Part shown: positions 17,258-27,991 of the stretch, one piece after another
Layout of the letters: each line of letters begins with the position of its first letter
Position numbering within the stretch: the first letter of the stretch is position 1
DNA from: RYN-230 sp963713815
Lineage (GTDB): Bacteria > Actinomycetota > Actinomycetes > Streptosporangiales > Streptosporangiaceae
Length of the DNA stretch: 64,000 nt
NCBI GenBank assembly: GCA_963713815.1
Contig: CAVQNH010000033.1
Coordinates: forward strand, 1 to 64,000
Direction of reading: 5' to 3'
The notes under the pieces: generated by a model
What the model saw: only the letters and a program-made list of their open reading frames with translations
Databases searched by the model: none
Told to the model about the DNA's origin: nothing
Program-made: the position numbers and the translations under genes

Positions 17258-18220
17258 ATGCGAGTCACCGACGGATCAGCCGGTGCGCGGATCCTGGCGT
17301 TCGGCGGATACCAGCCGGCCCGGGTCGTCACCAACGACGAGATCGCGCAGCAGGTGGACACCAACGACGAGTGGATCCGCAGCCGGGTGGGCATCGTCAG
17401 CCGCCGGATCGCCGGCCCGGAGGAGACGGTGGCCGACATGGCCGTGGCCGCCGGCGGCAAGGCGCTGGCCGCCAGCGGCCTGTCGCCGGCCGACATCGAC
17501 CTGGTCATCGTGGCCACCTGCACCCCCGAGGCGCCGATTCCCAACACCGCCGCCATGGTCGCGACCCGGCTCGGCATCGTGGCCCCCGGGGCGTTCGACC
17601 TCAACGCCGCGTGCGCCGGGTTCTGCTACGCGCTGGGCACCGCCAGCGACGCGGTGCGGGCCGGCACCTCCCGGCACGTGCTGGTCATCGGGGCCGAGAA
17701 GCTGTCCCAGTGGGTTGACTGGACCGACCGGTCCACGTGCATCATCTTCGCCGACGGCGCCGGCGCCGCAGTAGTCGGCCCGGCCGACGACGCCGACGTC
17801 GGCATCGGGCCCGTGGTCTGGGGTAGCGACGGTGGCATGGCCGACAAGATCTTCATCAAGGACCGCCGGTCCTTCATCGTCCAGGAAGGGCAGGCGGTGT
17901 TCCGCTGGGCCACCACGGCCCTGCACCCGGTGGCCCTGAAGGCCTGCGAGCGGGCGGGAGTGGCCCCCGGCGAGCTGGCCGCGTTCATCCCCCACCAGGC
18001 CAACCTGCGGATCATCGAGGCCATCGCGAGGAAGCTGGGCGCCCCCCAGGCCCTGGTGGCCACCGACATCATCAACTCGGGCAACACCTCGTCGGCGTCC
18101 ATCCCGCTGGCCCTGTCGGCGATGATCGAGCGCGGCGAGCTGGGCTCGGGATCCCCGGTGCTGCTGCTGGGCTTCGGCGCGGGCATCAGCTATGCGGCCC
18201 AGGTGATCACGGTACCCTGA
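17258..18220 (+). CDS. fabH: 3-oxoacyl-ACP synthase III
   Basis: FabH starts fatty-acid chains by condensing an acyl-CoA primer with malonyl-ACP. In actinobacteria the primer is often branched. The catalytic triad is visible as Cys119 in LNAACAGF, His246 in IPHQANLR and Asn276 in INSGNTSS. The length of 320 residues is normal. I chose the ATG at 17258, nine bases after GGAAGGAA; a TTG immediately upstream is also in frame. The gene lies between fabD and acpP in the same operon. Confidence 0.95.
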   Translation: MRVTDGSAGARILAFGGYQPARVVTNDEIAQQVDTNDEWIRSRVGIVSRRIAGPEETVADMAVAAGGKALAASGLSPADIDLVIVATCTPEAPIPNTAAMVATRLGIVAPGAFDLNAACAGFCYALGTASDAVRAGTSRHVLVIGAEKLSQWVDWTDRSTCIIFADGAGAAVVGPADDADVGIGPVVWGSDGGMADKIFIKDRRSFIVQEGQAVFRWATTALHPVALKACERAGVAPGELAAFIPHQANLRIIEAIARKLGAPQALVATDIINSGNTSSASIPLALSAMIERGELGSGSPVLLLGFGAGISYAAQVITVP

Positions 18221-18227
18221 CGCGCCA

Positions 18228-18254
18228 CGGCCCCCGGGCGGACGCCCGGGGCCG
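18228..18254 (+). terminator. GC-rich hairpin between fabH and acpP
   Basis: A near-perfect inverted repeat (CGGCCCCCGGGC against GCCCGGGGCCG, one bulged C) with a short loop lies just after the fabH stop. It could be a partial terminator or an RNA-processing site that sets the ratio of fabH to acpP, because ACP is usually needed in large excess. Confidence 0.45.
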
Positions 18255-18287
18255 ACCACACCATCACATGAAGGAGAACTAGGGCAT

Positions 18288-18542
18288 ATGGCCATGACTG
18301 AGCAGGAGATCCTTGCGGGCCTCGGCGAGATCGTCGACGAGGTCGCCGGCGTCCCCGCGGACCAGGTCACCCCGGACAAGAGCTTCGTCGACGACCTCGA
18401 CATCGACTCGCTGTCCATGGTGGAGATCGCGGTGGCGGCCCAGGACAAGTTCGGGGTGGAAATCCCGGACGACCAGCTCAAGAACCTCAAGACCGTGCAG
18501 GACGTCGTCACCTACGTGCGCAGCGCCGAAGTATCGGCCTGA
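18288..18542 (+). CDS. acpP: Acyl carrier protein
   Basis: An 84-residue acidic four-helix carrier protein. Ser41 in the DIDSLS motif is the 4'-phosphopantetheine attachment site. It carries the growing acyl chain between the Fab enzymes. An AAGGAG lies upstream; ATG at 18288 and ATG at 18294 are both possible starts. The position between fabH and fabF is the standard actinobacterial arrangement. Confidence 0.97.
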   Translation: MAMTEQEILAGLGEIVDEVAGVPADQVTPDKSFVDDLDIDSLSMVEIAVAAQDKFGVEIPDDQLKNLKTVQDVVTYVRSAEVSA

Positions 18543-18632
18543 GCCGGGGCGGCCCCTTCACGGGATGCCATCCGGTGCGCCCTCGCCACCCGCGAGCCAG
18601 GCGCACCACGTACGCAAGAGGAGCGATTCACA

Positions 18633-19883
<1,251 letters not shown>

Positions 19884-19955
19884 GGCCTGCCCCTAGCCGC
19901 CCGTGTGCCGTCCCTCCCGCCCGTTGTTCTCCCGCCTCACGCAAGGAGACGTCCC

Positions 19956-21446
19956 GTGACGGTCATTGCTGGCAGCACCCCGGCTGCCGCTGCCCAGGAG
20001 CGCACGCAGCAGGGCAGTGCCCCGGCCGCCGCCCCGCGGTCCCCCGCCGCCGCGCCAGCCAAGACACTGTCCCGGGACCCGGAGGTCCGGCTCGAAGCAC
20101 TGTTCGACCCGGGCTCGGTCCGCCTGCTGACCCCGCACGACAAGAGCGGGGCCGTCGCGGCCACCGGGACCATCGACGGGATGACCGCGGTCGCGTTCGC
20201 CAGCGACCCGCGGGTCCAGGGCGGGGCCCTGGGCAGTGAGGGCTGCGCTGCGATCGTGACCGCCTACGAGGAAGCCCTCGTCCAGGGGGCCCCCGTGCTG
20301 GGGCTGTGGCACTCCGGCGGCGCCCGGCTGCGCGAGGGCGCGGAGAGCCTGCACGCGGTGGGCACCGTATTCGCCGTCATGACCCGGGCCTCCGGCGTGA
20401 TCCCGCAGATCTCCGTGGTGCTCGGCGCGGCCGCGGGCGGTGCCGCCTACGGCCCCGCGCTGACCGACATCGTGATCCTGTCCGATCACGCCCGGATCTT
20501 CGTCACCGGCCCGGACGTGGTCCGCAGCGTGACCGGCGAGGACGTGGACATGGCCCGGCTGGGCGGCCCCGAGCCGCACAGCCGCCGCTCGGGTGTGGTG
20601 CACCTGGTGGCGGCCACCGACGCGGACGCGCTCAGCCAGGCCCGGCGGCTCGCGCTGCTGCTCGGCGAGCAAGCCGCGGTGGACGTGGACCTGGTGGCCG
20701 GGCAGGACGGAGCCGAGCTGGACCAGCTGCTGCCCGAGTCGGTGCGCCGCGCCTACGACGTGCACCCGCTGCTCGCCGGGCTGCTCGACGCGCCCGGCAT
20801 CGAGCTTCACCCGCGGTGGGCGCCCAACGTGGTCACCATGCTCGGCCGGATGGCCGGGCGCACCGTCGGCATCGTGGCCAACAACCCGCTGCGGCTCGGC
20901 GGCTGCCTGGACGCCACCTCGGCGGAGAAGGCAGCCCGGTTCGTCCGGATGTGCGACGCGTTCGGGGTGCCGCTCGTGGTGGTCGTGGACGTGCCCGGGT
21001 ACCTGCCCGGCGTCGGCCAGGAGTGGGACGGCGTGGTGCGGCGGGGCGCCAAGCTGCTCCACGCGTTCGCGGAGGCGACGGTGCCGCGGGTCACCCTGGT
21101 CACCCGCAAGGCCTACGGCGGGGCCTACATCGCCATGAACAGCAGGTCGCTGGGCGCCACCCGGGTGTTCGCGTGGCCCGGCGCGGAGGTGGCGGTGATG
21201 GGCGCGGTGGCCGCCGTGCGCATCCTGCACCGGCGCACGCTCGCCGACGTGCCGCCGGACCGGCTCCAGGAAGCCGAGGCCCGGCTGGCCGGGGAGCACG
21301 AGCGGGAGGCCGGCGGCCTGGAACGGGCCCGCGCCCTGGGCGTGATCGACGAGGTCATCGAGCCGTCCGCCACCCGGGAGGCCATCGTCCGGGCCATCGC
21401 GGCCGCCCCGCAGGTGCGGGGCCGGCACGGCAACATCCCGCTCTGA
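19956..21446 (+). CDS. Acyl-CoA carboxylase carboxyltransferase (beta) subunit
   Basis: A 496-residue carboxyltransferase of the PccB/AccD type. It transfers carboxyl from biotin to an acyl-CoA, most likely acetyl-CoA, to supply malonyl-CoA to the adjacent fab genes. Both halves of the crotonase-like fold are present. Glycine-rich oxyanion turns are seen in LWHSGGARLREG and AAAGGAAYGPAL in the first half, and in VPGYLPG and KAYGGAYIAM in the second half. The zinc finger of E. coli AccD is absent, as in other actinobacterial beta subunits. GTG at 19956 has AAGGAG eight bases upstream. The biotin carboxylase partner is not in this window. Confidence 0.9.
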   Translation: MTVIAGSTPAAAAQERTQQGSAPAAAPRSPAAAPAKTLSRDPEVRLEALFDPGSVRLLTPHDKSGAVAATGTIDGMTAVAFASDPRVQGGALGSEGCAAIVTAYEEALVQGAPVLGLWHSGGARLREGAESLHAVGTVFAVMTRASGVIPQISVVLGAAAGGAAYGPALTDIVILSDHARIFVTGPDVVRSVTGEDVDMARLGGPEPHSRRSGVVHLVAATDADALSQARRLALLLGEQAAVDVDLVAGQDGAELDQLLPESVRRAYDVHPLLAGLLDAPGIELHPRWAPNVVTMLGRMAGRTVGIVANNPLRLGGCLDATSAEKAARFVRMCDAFGVPLVVVVDVPGYLPGVGQEWDGVVRRGAKLLHAFAEATVPRVTLVTRKAYGGAYIAMNSRSLGATRVFAWPGAEVAVMGAVAAVRILHRRTLADVPPDRLQEAEARLAGEHEREAGGLERARALGVIDEVIEPSATREAIVRAIAAAPQVRGRHGNIPL

Positions 21447-21471
21447 CCGCCAGGTTCCGGGAGATAGCGGC

Positions 21472-22227
21472 ATGGGAGATCACGGGCGGCCTGACTACGG
21501 CCGCCGGGCTGGCCACGGGCGCCTGCTGGTGATCGAGCACGAGCTCGACGCGCCGGCGGGCCTGCTGGAACCGTGGGCGCAGGCCCGCGGGCTGACCCTG
21601 AGCGTCATCCACCTGGGCGGCGGGGACCGGCTGCCCGGCCGCCTGCCGGACTGCGCAGGGGTCGTCGTGCTCGGGTCGGCGCAGACCGCGTTCGACGACG
21701 CCGTGCCCTGGCTGGCCGCCGAGCTGGCCCTGGTGGCGCAGGCCCTGGCGGACGGGGTCCCGCTGCTGGGAATCTGCTTCGGCGGGCAGGTGCTGGCCCG
21801 CGCGCTGGGCGCGCGGCTGTACCGGCTGCCCGATCCCGAGATCGGCTGGGTCCGGCTGGCCACCCAGCATCCGGGCCTGGCCGGCGGCCCGTGGCTGGAG
21901 TGGCACCGGGACGGCTTCGACCTGCCGCCGGGCGCCCGGGAGCTGGCTACCGGGGGTGCGTCGGTGCAGGCCTACGCGATCGGCCCGCACCTGGGCCTGC
22001 AGTTCCATCCCGAGGCGACTGAGCCCATCACGCAGGCCTGGCTGCGCGCCACCCAGCCGCCGCTGCCGGCCGACCGGACCGCCGCGCTCCGCCAGGGCTG
22101 GCAGGACGCCGGCGACCGGACGGCAGCCGAGGCGGCGGCCCTGTTCTCGGCCTGGCTGGACGGCGAGTTCGCCGCCACTATTCCGCACGCCACGGAGGCG
22201 GGGCCGGCGGGAGTAAGCGCGCAGTAA
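21472..22227 (+). CDS. Class I glutamine amidotransferase
   Basis: A 251-residue stand-alone class I glutamine amidotransferase domain. The nucleophile is Cys102 in LGICFGGQ. His179 and Glu181 in QFHPEA complete the triad. Such stand-alone proteins hydrolyse glutamine or gamma-glutamyl compounds; members similar to GuaA-like domains are often annotated only by fold. The ATG at 21472 is 25 bases after the carboxyltransferase stop, so it is probably read from the same transcript. The specific acceptor is unknown. Confidence 0.85.
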   Translation: MGDHGRPDYGRRAGHGRLLVIEHELDAPAGLLEPWAQARGLTLSVIHLGGGDRLPGRLPDCAGVVVLGSAQTAFDDAVPWLAAELALVAQALADGVPLLGICFGGQVLARALGARLYRLPDPEIGWVRLATQHPGLAGGPWLEWHRDGFDLPPGARELATGGASVQAYAIGPHLGLQFHPEATEPITQAWLRATQPPLPADRTAALRQGWQDAGDRTAAEAAALFSAWLDGEFAATIPHATEAGPAGVSAQ

Positions 22228-22329
22228 AGTAAAGACCTCTCCTACGCCCGTAATTAGTAACGAATTGGGCGGGAAATTCTCCCCGATCGGCTCGCTGGGG
22301 CGCGGAGCCCGACGTACGATCAACGATCT

Positions 22330-24615
22330 ATGCCCCTTGATGAGCGCCCTGAAAGCGTAGCTGAGCAGACCGAAACTCCCGATGCGGAGCAGCAGCCCCG
22401 TGCTGCTGAATCTGGTGCTGCTAGACCCGGTGCTGCTGAACCCGGGGCCGCCGCGGCGGCGAACGGCACCACCTCCGGGAACGGGAGCGCGTCCAGCCAC
22501 GCCGGCGCGTCCGGGAACGGTTCGCCAGTAGCCCACGCCACCGCTGTCGCGGACGGCACCACTGCGGAAGGAACCGCCGCGGAGGGGACCGAGGGCGCCG
22601 GCCGCTGGTGGCTGGATAAGCGGACGAAGCTGGCGTTCGCCAGCTTCCTCATGCTGTTCGTGGAGCTGGCCCTGATCCGGTGGACGGCGGCCAATAACGT
22701 CTACGTCACCAACGCCACCAACTTCGTGCTGCTGGCCAGCTTTCTCGGCATCGGCATCGGCTTCCTGAACGCCCGGTCCAACCGGGACTTCGTGCGCTGG
22801 GCCCCGCTGGCGCTGGTCCTGCTGGTGGGGTTCGTGCTCGCGTTCCCCGTGATCCTGGCCACGCTGTCCGGGCCGGACCCGTATCACGGCCTGTTCGGGA
22901 CCAAGGCGCTTCCCCGGCCGGTCAGCCTGGCCGTGATTTTCGTGCTCGCCACGGCGGTGATGGCCGGCTTCGGGCAGGCCGTGGCCCGGCTCTTCGTGAC
23001 GTTCGAGCCGCTCAAGGCCTACCGGCTGGACGTGTTCGGCAGCATTGCGGGCACCGCGGCCTTCACCCTGCTGGCCTTCCTGGAACTGCCCCCGGTGGCC
23101 TGGGGCGTGATCGCGGCCGGCGGCTTCGTGCTGGTCATGGGGCGGTCAGCCCGGTGGTGGCACTACGCGGCGGCCCTGGTCGTGGTGATCATGCTGGCGG
23201 TCGAGTCCGCGGTCCCGAACCAGCAGTGGTCGCCGTACTACAAGATCTCCGCGCAGCTCAGCGGGAAGGCCCACCCCGCGCTGTACGTGTCCGCGAACAA
23301 CATCCCGTACCAGGCGGCCCGCTCGCTGACGGTGCTGCACCAGCAGAAGAAGTTCTACTTCTACCCGTACCAGCACGTGACCCGCTCGGCGCTGAAGAAC
23401 GTCCTGATCGTCGGGGCCGGCACCGGTAACGACGTCGCGGTGGCCCTGTCCGAGGGCGCGCAGCACGTGGACGCGGTGGAGATCGACCCGATCCTGATCA
23501 AGCTGGGCAAAAGCCAGCACCCCAACCACCCGTACGACAGCCCCCGGGTGACCACGCACAACGCTGACGGCCGGGCCTACCTGCAGAACACCACCAAGAA
23601 GTACAACCTGATCCTGTTCGCCCTGCCCGACTCGCTGACCGCGGTGAACGGCCAATCCAACCTGCGGCTGGAGAGCTACCTGCTCACGCTCCAGTCGGTC
23701 GAGTCCGCCCGGGCGCACCTCGCCCCCGGCGGCACCATGTCCATGTACAACTACTACTCGAACCACCTGTACAACCGCTACGCGACCACGATGCTGGACG
23801 CGTTCGGGCAGGCGCCCTGTTCGCAGGTAGGAGCGCCGCTGGGCGGACGGCGGCTAGCCGTGCTGACCGACAAGCCGGCCGGGGAGACCGTGCCGAACTG
23901 CACCGGGGTCGGGAACGGGACGGTGTGGCGCGGTGCCCAGGTCGCCCCGGCCACGGACGATCATCCGTTCCCCTACCTGCTGAACAACACCATTCCCACG
24001 AGCTACCTGTGGATGCTGGCCCTGATCCTGGCCGCCTCGCTCGTCGCCGTCTGGCTCTTCGGCAGTGGCTCGTTCCGCAAGATGGGCGGGTACATCGACC
24101 TGGCCTTCATGGGCGCGGCGTTCCTGCTGCTGGAGACCAAGAACATCGTCCAGTTCGCGTTGCTGTTCGGCAGTACCTGGCTGGTCAACGCGCTGGTCAC
24201 GGTGGCCATCCTGGTCGCGGTGTACCTGGCGGTGGAAACGGCCCGGCACGTGAAGCTGCCCCCGCCGGTGGTGCTCTTCGCCGCGCTGATCGCCAGCCTG
24301 GTGGTGACCTGGCTGGTCCCGCAGGAGGACCTGGTCAGCTTGCCTGTCGCGGCGCGGTTCCTGGCCGGCGGGGCGCTGGCCTTCGCCCCGGTCTTCATCG
24401 CCAACCTGATCTTCGCGCAGCGGTTCAGCGACGTGGAGACCACCACCACGGCGTTCGCGGCCAACCTGCTCGGGGCCATGGTCGGCGGGGCGCTGGAGTA
24501 CCTGGCCCTGATCACTGGCTACCGGTTCCTGGTGATCCTGGTCGGCGTGCTGTACGCCCTGGCGCTCGGGTTCCGGATACTGCTGGGGCGGCGCTCGGCG
24601 TTCAGGCTGACCTAG
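22330..24615 (+). CDS. Membrane-bound spermidine-synthase-like protein
   Basis: A 761-residue polytopic membrane protein with an internal methyltransferase-fold domain. The first 95 residues are an Ala/Gly/Glu-rich, probably disordered cytoplasmic tail. Then come about seven membrane segments (residues about 100-300), and a SAM- or decarboxy-SAM-type nucleotide-binding domain. In it, VGAGTGND is near residue 361 and DAVEIDP near 385. An ATDDHPFPY motif follows, then five or six more membrane segments. The layout matches spermidine synthase-like proteins that are common in bacteria and of unknown substrate. The aminopropyltransferase function is not proven. Confidence 0.85.
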   Translation: MPLDERPESVAEQTETPDAEQQPRAAESGAARPGAAEPGAAAAANGTTSGNGSASSHAGASGNGSPVAHATAVADGTTAEGTAAEGTEGAGRWWLDKRTKLAFASFLMLFVELALIRWTAANNVYVTNATNFVLLASFLGIGIGFLNARSNRDFVRWAPLALVLLVGFVLAFPVILATLSGPDPYHGLFGTKALPRPVSLAVIFVLATAVMAGFGQAVARLFVTFEPLKAYRLDVFGSIAGTAAFTLLAFLELPPVAWGVIAAGGFVLVMGRSARWWHYAAALVVVIMLAVESAVPNQQWSPYYKISAQLSGKAHPALYVSANNIPYQAARSLTVLHQQKKFYFYPYQHVTRSALKNVLIVGAGTGNDVAVALSEGAQHVDAVEIDPILIKLGKSQHPNHPYDSPRVTTHNADGRAYLQNTTKKYNLILFALPDSLTAVNGQSNLRLESYLLTLQSVESARAHLAPGGTMSMYNYYSNHLYNRYATTMLDAFGQAPCSQVGAPLGGRRLAVLTDKPAGETVPNCTGVGNGTVWRGAQVAPATDDHPFPYLLNNTIPTSYLWMLALILAASLVAVWLFGSGSFRKMGGYIDLAFMGAAFLLLETKNIVQFALLFGSTWLVNALVTVAILVAVYLAVETARHVKLPPPVVLFAALIASLVVTWLVPQEDLVSLPVAARFLAGGALAFAPVFIANLIFAQRFSDVETTTTAFAANLLGAMVGGALEYLALITGYRFLVILVGVLYALALGFRILLGRRSAFRLT

Positions 24616-24626
24616 CCAGCCCGGGG

Positions 24627-24657
24627 CCGGGCGGGCCTGCCTGCCCGGCCCGCCCGG
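24627..24657 (+). terminator. GC hairpin after the spermidine-synthase-like gene
   Basis: An 11-bp perfect G:C stem (CCGGGCGGGCC against GGCCCGCCCGG) with a nine-base loop starts 12 bases after the stop codon. No T-run follows, as usual for this type of genome. Confidence 0.6.
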
Positions 24658-24743
24658 GCGGAATGAGGACCGCCCGGGCGGCTGTTGGCCCAGGAGACGG
24701 CGCGCCATCTCCTGGGTGGCGCCCCTGGAGACCGGGAGGAACC

Positions 24744-25187
24744 GTGTCAGCTCCAGCTGGGCCGACTGTACTCATCAAGCCGCTCTACACCGCCAGGGCC
24801 ACCGCGACGGGGGGCCGCGCGGGTCACGCCGTCACCGACGACGGCCTGCTCGACGTGCATCTCAAGCCGCCGAAGGAGATGGGCGGGCCGGGCGGGGCCA
24901 CCAACCCCGAGCAGCTGTTCGCCGCCGGGTACTCGGCCTGCTTCCAGAGCGCGCTGGGCGTGGTCGGCCGCCGCGAGGGCGTGGACACCGCGGATTCCCT
25001 GGTCGAGGCCGACGTCAGCATCGGCACGATCGGCGGCGGCGGGTACGGCCTGGCCGTCACGCTGAAGGTGTCCATCCCCGGGGTGGACGCCGGCACCACG
25101 CTCCGGCTGGCCGAGGCCGCCCACCAGGTCTGCCCGTACTCCAACGCCACCCGCGGCAACATCGAGGTCACCGTCGAGGCCAACTGA
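24744..25187 (+). CDS. ohr: Organic hydroperoxide resistance protein
   Basis: A 147-residue OsmC/Ohr-fold thiol peroxidase that reduces organic hydroperoxides with dihydrolipoamide-type donors. The reactive cysteine is Cys66 in GYSACFQSAL and the resolving cysteine is Cys130 in QVCPYSNATRG. The VCPYSNATRGN segment is characteristic of Ohr rather than OsmC. GTG at 24744 follows GGGAGG. The lipoylated E2 and lipoamide dehydrogenase that could reduce it are encoded elsewhere in this window. No OhrR regulator is adjacent. Confidence 0.92.
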   Translation: MSAPAGPTVLIKPLYTARATATGGRAGHAVTDDGLLDVHLKPPKEMGGPGGATNPEQLFAAGYSACFQSALGVVGRREGVDTADSLVEADVSIGTIGGGGYGLAVTLKVSIPGVDAGTTLRLAEAAHQVCPYSNATRGNIEVTVEAN

Positions 25188-25237
25188 CCCGCGCCAGGCG
25201 GGCATCCCGGCCCGGGGCGCCCGCGGGCGTGAATAGC

Positions 25238-26200
25238 TCAGGAGGCCAGGCTGGCGGCGGGAATCGTGGCGTAGGCGCTCAGCACCAGGTCCCAGAACGC
25301 GGGCACGTTGACGGTCATGGCTACCAGGGCGTTGCGGCCCTCGGCAGGCCCGCTGAAGTCGGTGACGGTCATCCCGGAGGTGAACCGGCCGGCGGTCTCC
25401 ACATCCACCCGGGCCGGGTCGCACCCGAACAGGCCGGGCTCGGCGACCAGGGCGAGCGCGCACACGTCGTGGACCGGCGGGCCGTCCGGGGCCTGGGCAT
25501 CCTCCCCGCGGTAGCCGAGCAGGCCGGGCAGCAGCAGGTCCGTGCCGAGCCGGCCCAGCTGGTGCATCCGGTCCCGCACGTCCGCGCTGGCCCGGGCCTG
25601 CAGCGTCACGTCCAGGCCGACCATGGTGACCTGCCAGCCGGCCTCGAACACGATCGCGGCGGCCTCGGGATCCGCGGCGATGTTGAACTCGGCCGCCGGG
25701 GTCACGTTGCCCCGCCCCGCGGACCCGCCCATGATCACGAAGTCGCGGACCCAGCCGGGCAGCCGGGGCTCGCGCCGGACCGCGAGCGCGATGTTGGTCA
25801 GCGGGCCGGTGGCGATCAGGGTGATCTCGCCGGGAGCCGCGCCGATGGTGTCGATGAGGTAGTCCACCGCGTGGCCACGGGCCGGGGCGGCCTGCGCGAC
25901 AGGCAGCCGCGCCGCTCCCAGGCCGCCCTCGCCGTGCACCTCCCGGGCGTCCAGCGTGGGCCGCAGCAGCGGCCGGGCGCTGCCCGGCACCACGGGCAGG
26001 TCCGGGCGGCCGGCCAGTTCCAGCACGCTGAGCGCGTTGCCCGTCACGGTGTCCAGGTTGACGTTCCCGCTGACCGTGGTCAGCCCGACCAGGTCCAGGC
26101 CGGGATGACCGCAGCCGAAGACGATGGCGAGTGCGTCGTCGATCCCGGGGTCGCAGTCCAGGATTACCCGGGCGGGATTTCCCTGCCCCCCGGACGTCAC
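25238..26200 (-). CDS. Inosine-uridine-type nucleoside hydrolase
   Basis: A roughly 320-residue nucleoside hydrolase that splits ribonucleosides into base and ribose. The calcium-binding signature DCDPGIDDALA is at residues 15-25 from the chosen start. Other family places are TTVSGN, LIATGPLTNIA and the histidine in PVHDVCAL. The frame is open to 26317, but the upstream part is Arg/Gly-rich. The GTG at 26200 leaves about ten residues before the conserved beta-strand. No clear ribosome-binding site precedes it, so the start is uncertain. Confidence 0.85.
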   Translation of the reverse strand: MTSGGQGNPARVILDCDPGIDDALAIVFGCGHPGLDLVGLTTVSGNVNLDTVTGNALSVLELAGRPDLPVVPGSARPLLRPTLDAREVHGEGGLGAARLPVAQAAPARGHAVDYLIDTIGAAPGEITLIATGPLTNIALAVRREPRLPGWVRDFVIMGGSAGRGNVTPAAEFNIAADPEAAAIVFEAGWQVTMVGLDVTLQARASADVRDRMHQLGRLGTDLLLPGLLGYRGEDAQAPDGPPVHDVCALALVAEPGLFGCDPARVDVETAGRFTSGMTVTDFSGPAEGRNALVAMTVNVPAFWDLVLSAYATIPAASLAS

Positions 26201-26371
26201 GCGGCCAGGCCAGGGTCCCGGACCAGCACCTTGATCGTCACCCTTCCTCCACGGGACTATGCCCCGGCTCCCGCGGCGCAGCGCCGCAACGTGCGGGCCG
26301 GCGGATTCCCGTCTCAATCGTAGGCGGGGGCCGGGCGGCCCGGCTAGGGACCCGGGCGGGCTGGCCCCGGC

Positions 26372-26890
26372 TCAGCCGGTGGCGTGCAGCCAGCGCACCG
26401 GCGCTCCCTCGGCCGCGCACCGGAACGGCTCGAGTTCCGCGTCCCAGGGCCGCCCCAGCAGCCGGTCCAGTTCCTCTTCCAGGGTGGTCGTGGCGGCCAC
26501 CTGGAGGCCGGACTGGGACGCGGCGGCCACCGTCATCGCGGCGAGCAGCCGGTTCTCGGGGATCATGATGTCCCCGCTGGCCCCGGTGACCGCGGAGAAG
26601 GTGCCCAGCGCCGGGGTGTAGCTGTACCGGACCGCGTCGCAGCCCGGGCTGGCCTCCTCGGTCACCTCGAAGCGCAGCCGGTTCCAGCCGGCCAGCGCGG
26701 ACGTGATCGACCCGGCCATGCCGGGCCGGGCATGCCAGTTGAGCTCGCCGCGCACATCCCCGGGCGCGGCCGGCTGGCCCACCCAGGCCAGATCGACGGG
26801 TACGCCAAGGACCCCGGCCACTGCCCATTCGATATGCGGGCACAGCGCCGGGGGCGCGGAATGGACCTGCAGCACGCCTTGAACTGACAC
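26372..26890 (-). CDS. DUF3145 family protein
   Basis: A 172-residue protein of the actinobacterial DUF3145 family. Conserved segments include VLQVHSAPPALCPHIEWAV at the start, LRFEVTEEA in the middle and a final LEPFRCAAEGAPVRWLHATG. Function is unknown. The family tends to lie near the fab genes in Streptomyces-like genomes, as here. GTG at 26890 has GGAGG five bases upstream. It is complete and single-copy in appearance. Confidence 0.9.
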   Translation of the reverse strand: MSVQGVLQVHSAPPALCPHIEWAVAGVLGVPVDLAWVGQPAAPGDVRGELNWHARPGMAGSITSALAGWNRLRFEVTEEASPGCDAVRYSYTPALGTFSAVTGASGDIMIPENRLLAAMTVAAASQSGLQVAATTTLEEELDRLLGRPWDAELEPFRCAAEGAPVRWLHATG

Positions 26891-27185
26891 CAGACCTCCC
26901 TGCGAGCGACCGAGGTGCGTCTTCCCCAACGACCTCGGACCGGGCGCTAGCGGTGATCCGGATATCAGCGAACAGCTTATGCCTACCCGCCGCGTCGGCA
27001 AGCCCGCACGGGCGAGACTGCCTGCGGTGAGCGCGATCCGCGTTCCCGCCCAAAATTCTGCCCCACCGCGGACGAAAACACCAGGGCAGGGGCGCTTTTG
27101 GCTCATATGGCCGGCTGGACTCCGATGCCTAAACCGCCCAGATAGGCCCTAACGGCGTACCACGCCCGCATGATGTAGTGGGCTG

Positions 27186-27991
27186 GTGAGCGATCGGGAC
27201 GTGGCCGGACTGTTATTTGCCGCCGAGATGTATGGCGTGCAATTGGATCAGTTAGCCGTTCAGCTGGCGGTCGGCGAGATCCGGGCGCGGTCCCTGGCGG
27301 CGCGCTGGCGGGAGCAGGGCTACGCCGACTCGGCCCGGCTCGGGCCGGGCCGCCCCTGGATCTGGCTGACCCGGGCCGGCCTGCTCGCCTGCGGGCTGCC
27401 GTACCGGCCGGCGCCGCCCGCGCTGGCCCGGCTGGCCCACCTGCGCGCCGTGACCGCGGTCCGGATCGCGCTGGAGTCCGCTGCGGGGTACACGGCCGCG
27501 GGGGCGTACTGGCGCAGCGAGCGGCGCCTGCGGGCCCGGATGGGGAGCCGGATGCCGCTCCGCGAGCACCTGCCCGACGGGGAGGTGCACTGGCCGGACC
27601 CGGGCGTCGCACCCGGGGATGAGGCACCCCGGGATGACGCACCCGGGGGTGAGGCAGCGGGGAGTGAGGCAGCGGCGGGCGCGGCCTGGCCGGCGAATGC
27701 TGGGCGGTCGAGGCGGAGCTCACCCGCAAGACGGTGCGCCGTACGGCGGCGATCATGGCCGAGATCCTGACCCGGACCGGGGATTACGGCTGCCCGGCGG
27801 CTGAGGTCCGGGTCCCGGGATTGCCGCCGCGGCACGCGCGGGTGCTGTACGTGTGCTCGGCGGCGGCCCGCCCGACCGTCGTGCGGGCCCGTGACGCCCT
27901 GCCCGGTGCCCTGGGCGGCCGGGTCGAGATCCGCGGCCTGCCCGCCAGCGCCGCGCTGCCCGGGCCAGGTGTCAGGAAGGCCGGGACATGA
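27186..27991 (+). CDS. Replication-relaxation family protein (frame break)
   Basis: A winged-helix protein resembling the replication-relaxation family found on actinobacterial mobile elements. The first 160 residues hold VRLAVGEIRARSLAARW-like helices, a LTRAGLLACGL segment and the WRSERRLRARMG region. The frame then breaks at about 27690-27698. In another frame the expected ending appears: CWAVEAELTRK, then VLYVCSAAARPTVVRARDAL. Before the break, an acidic tandem repeat lies at about 27605-27665. Total length is consistent with one lost base. The 3' end overlaps the ATPase start in an ATGA at 27988. It may be a pseudogene or hold a base-calling error. Confidence 0.7.
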
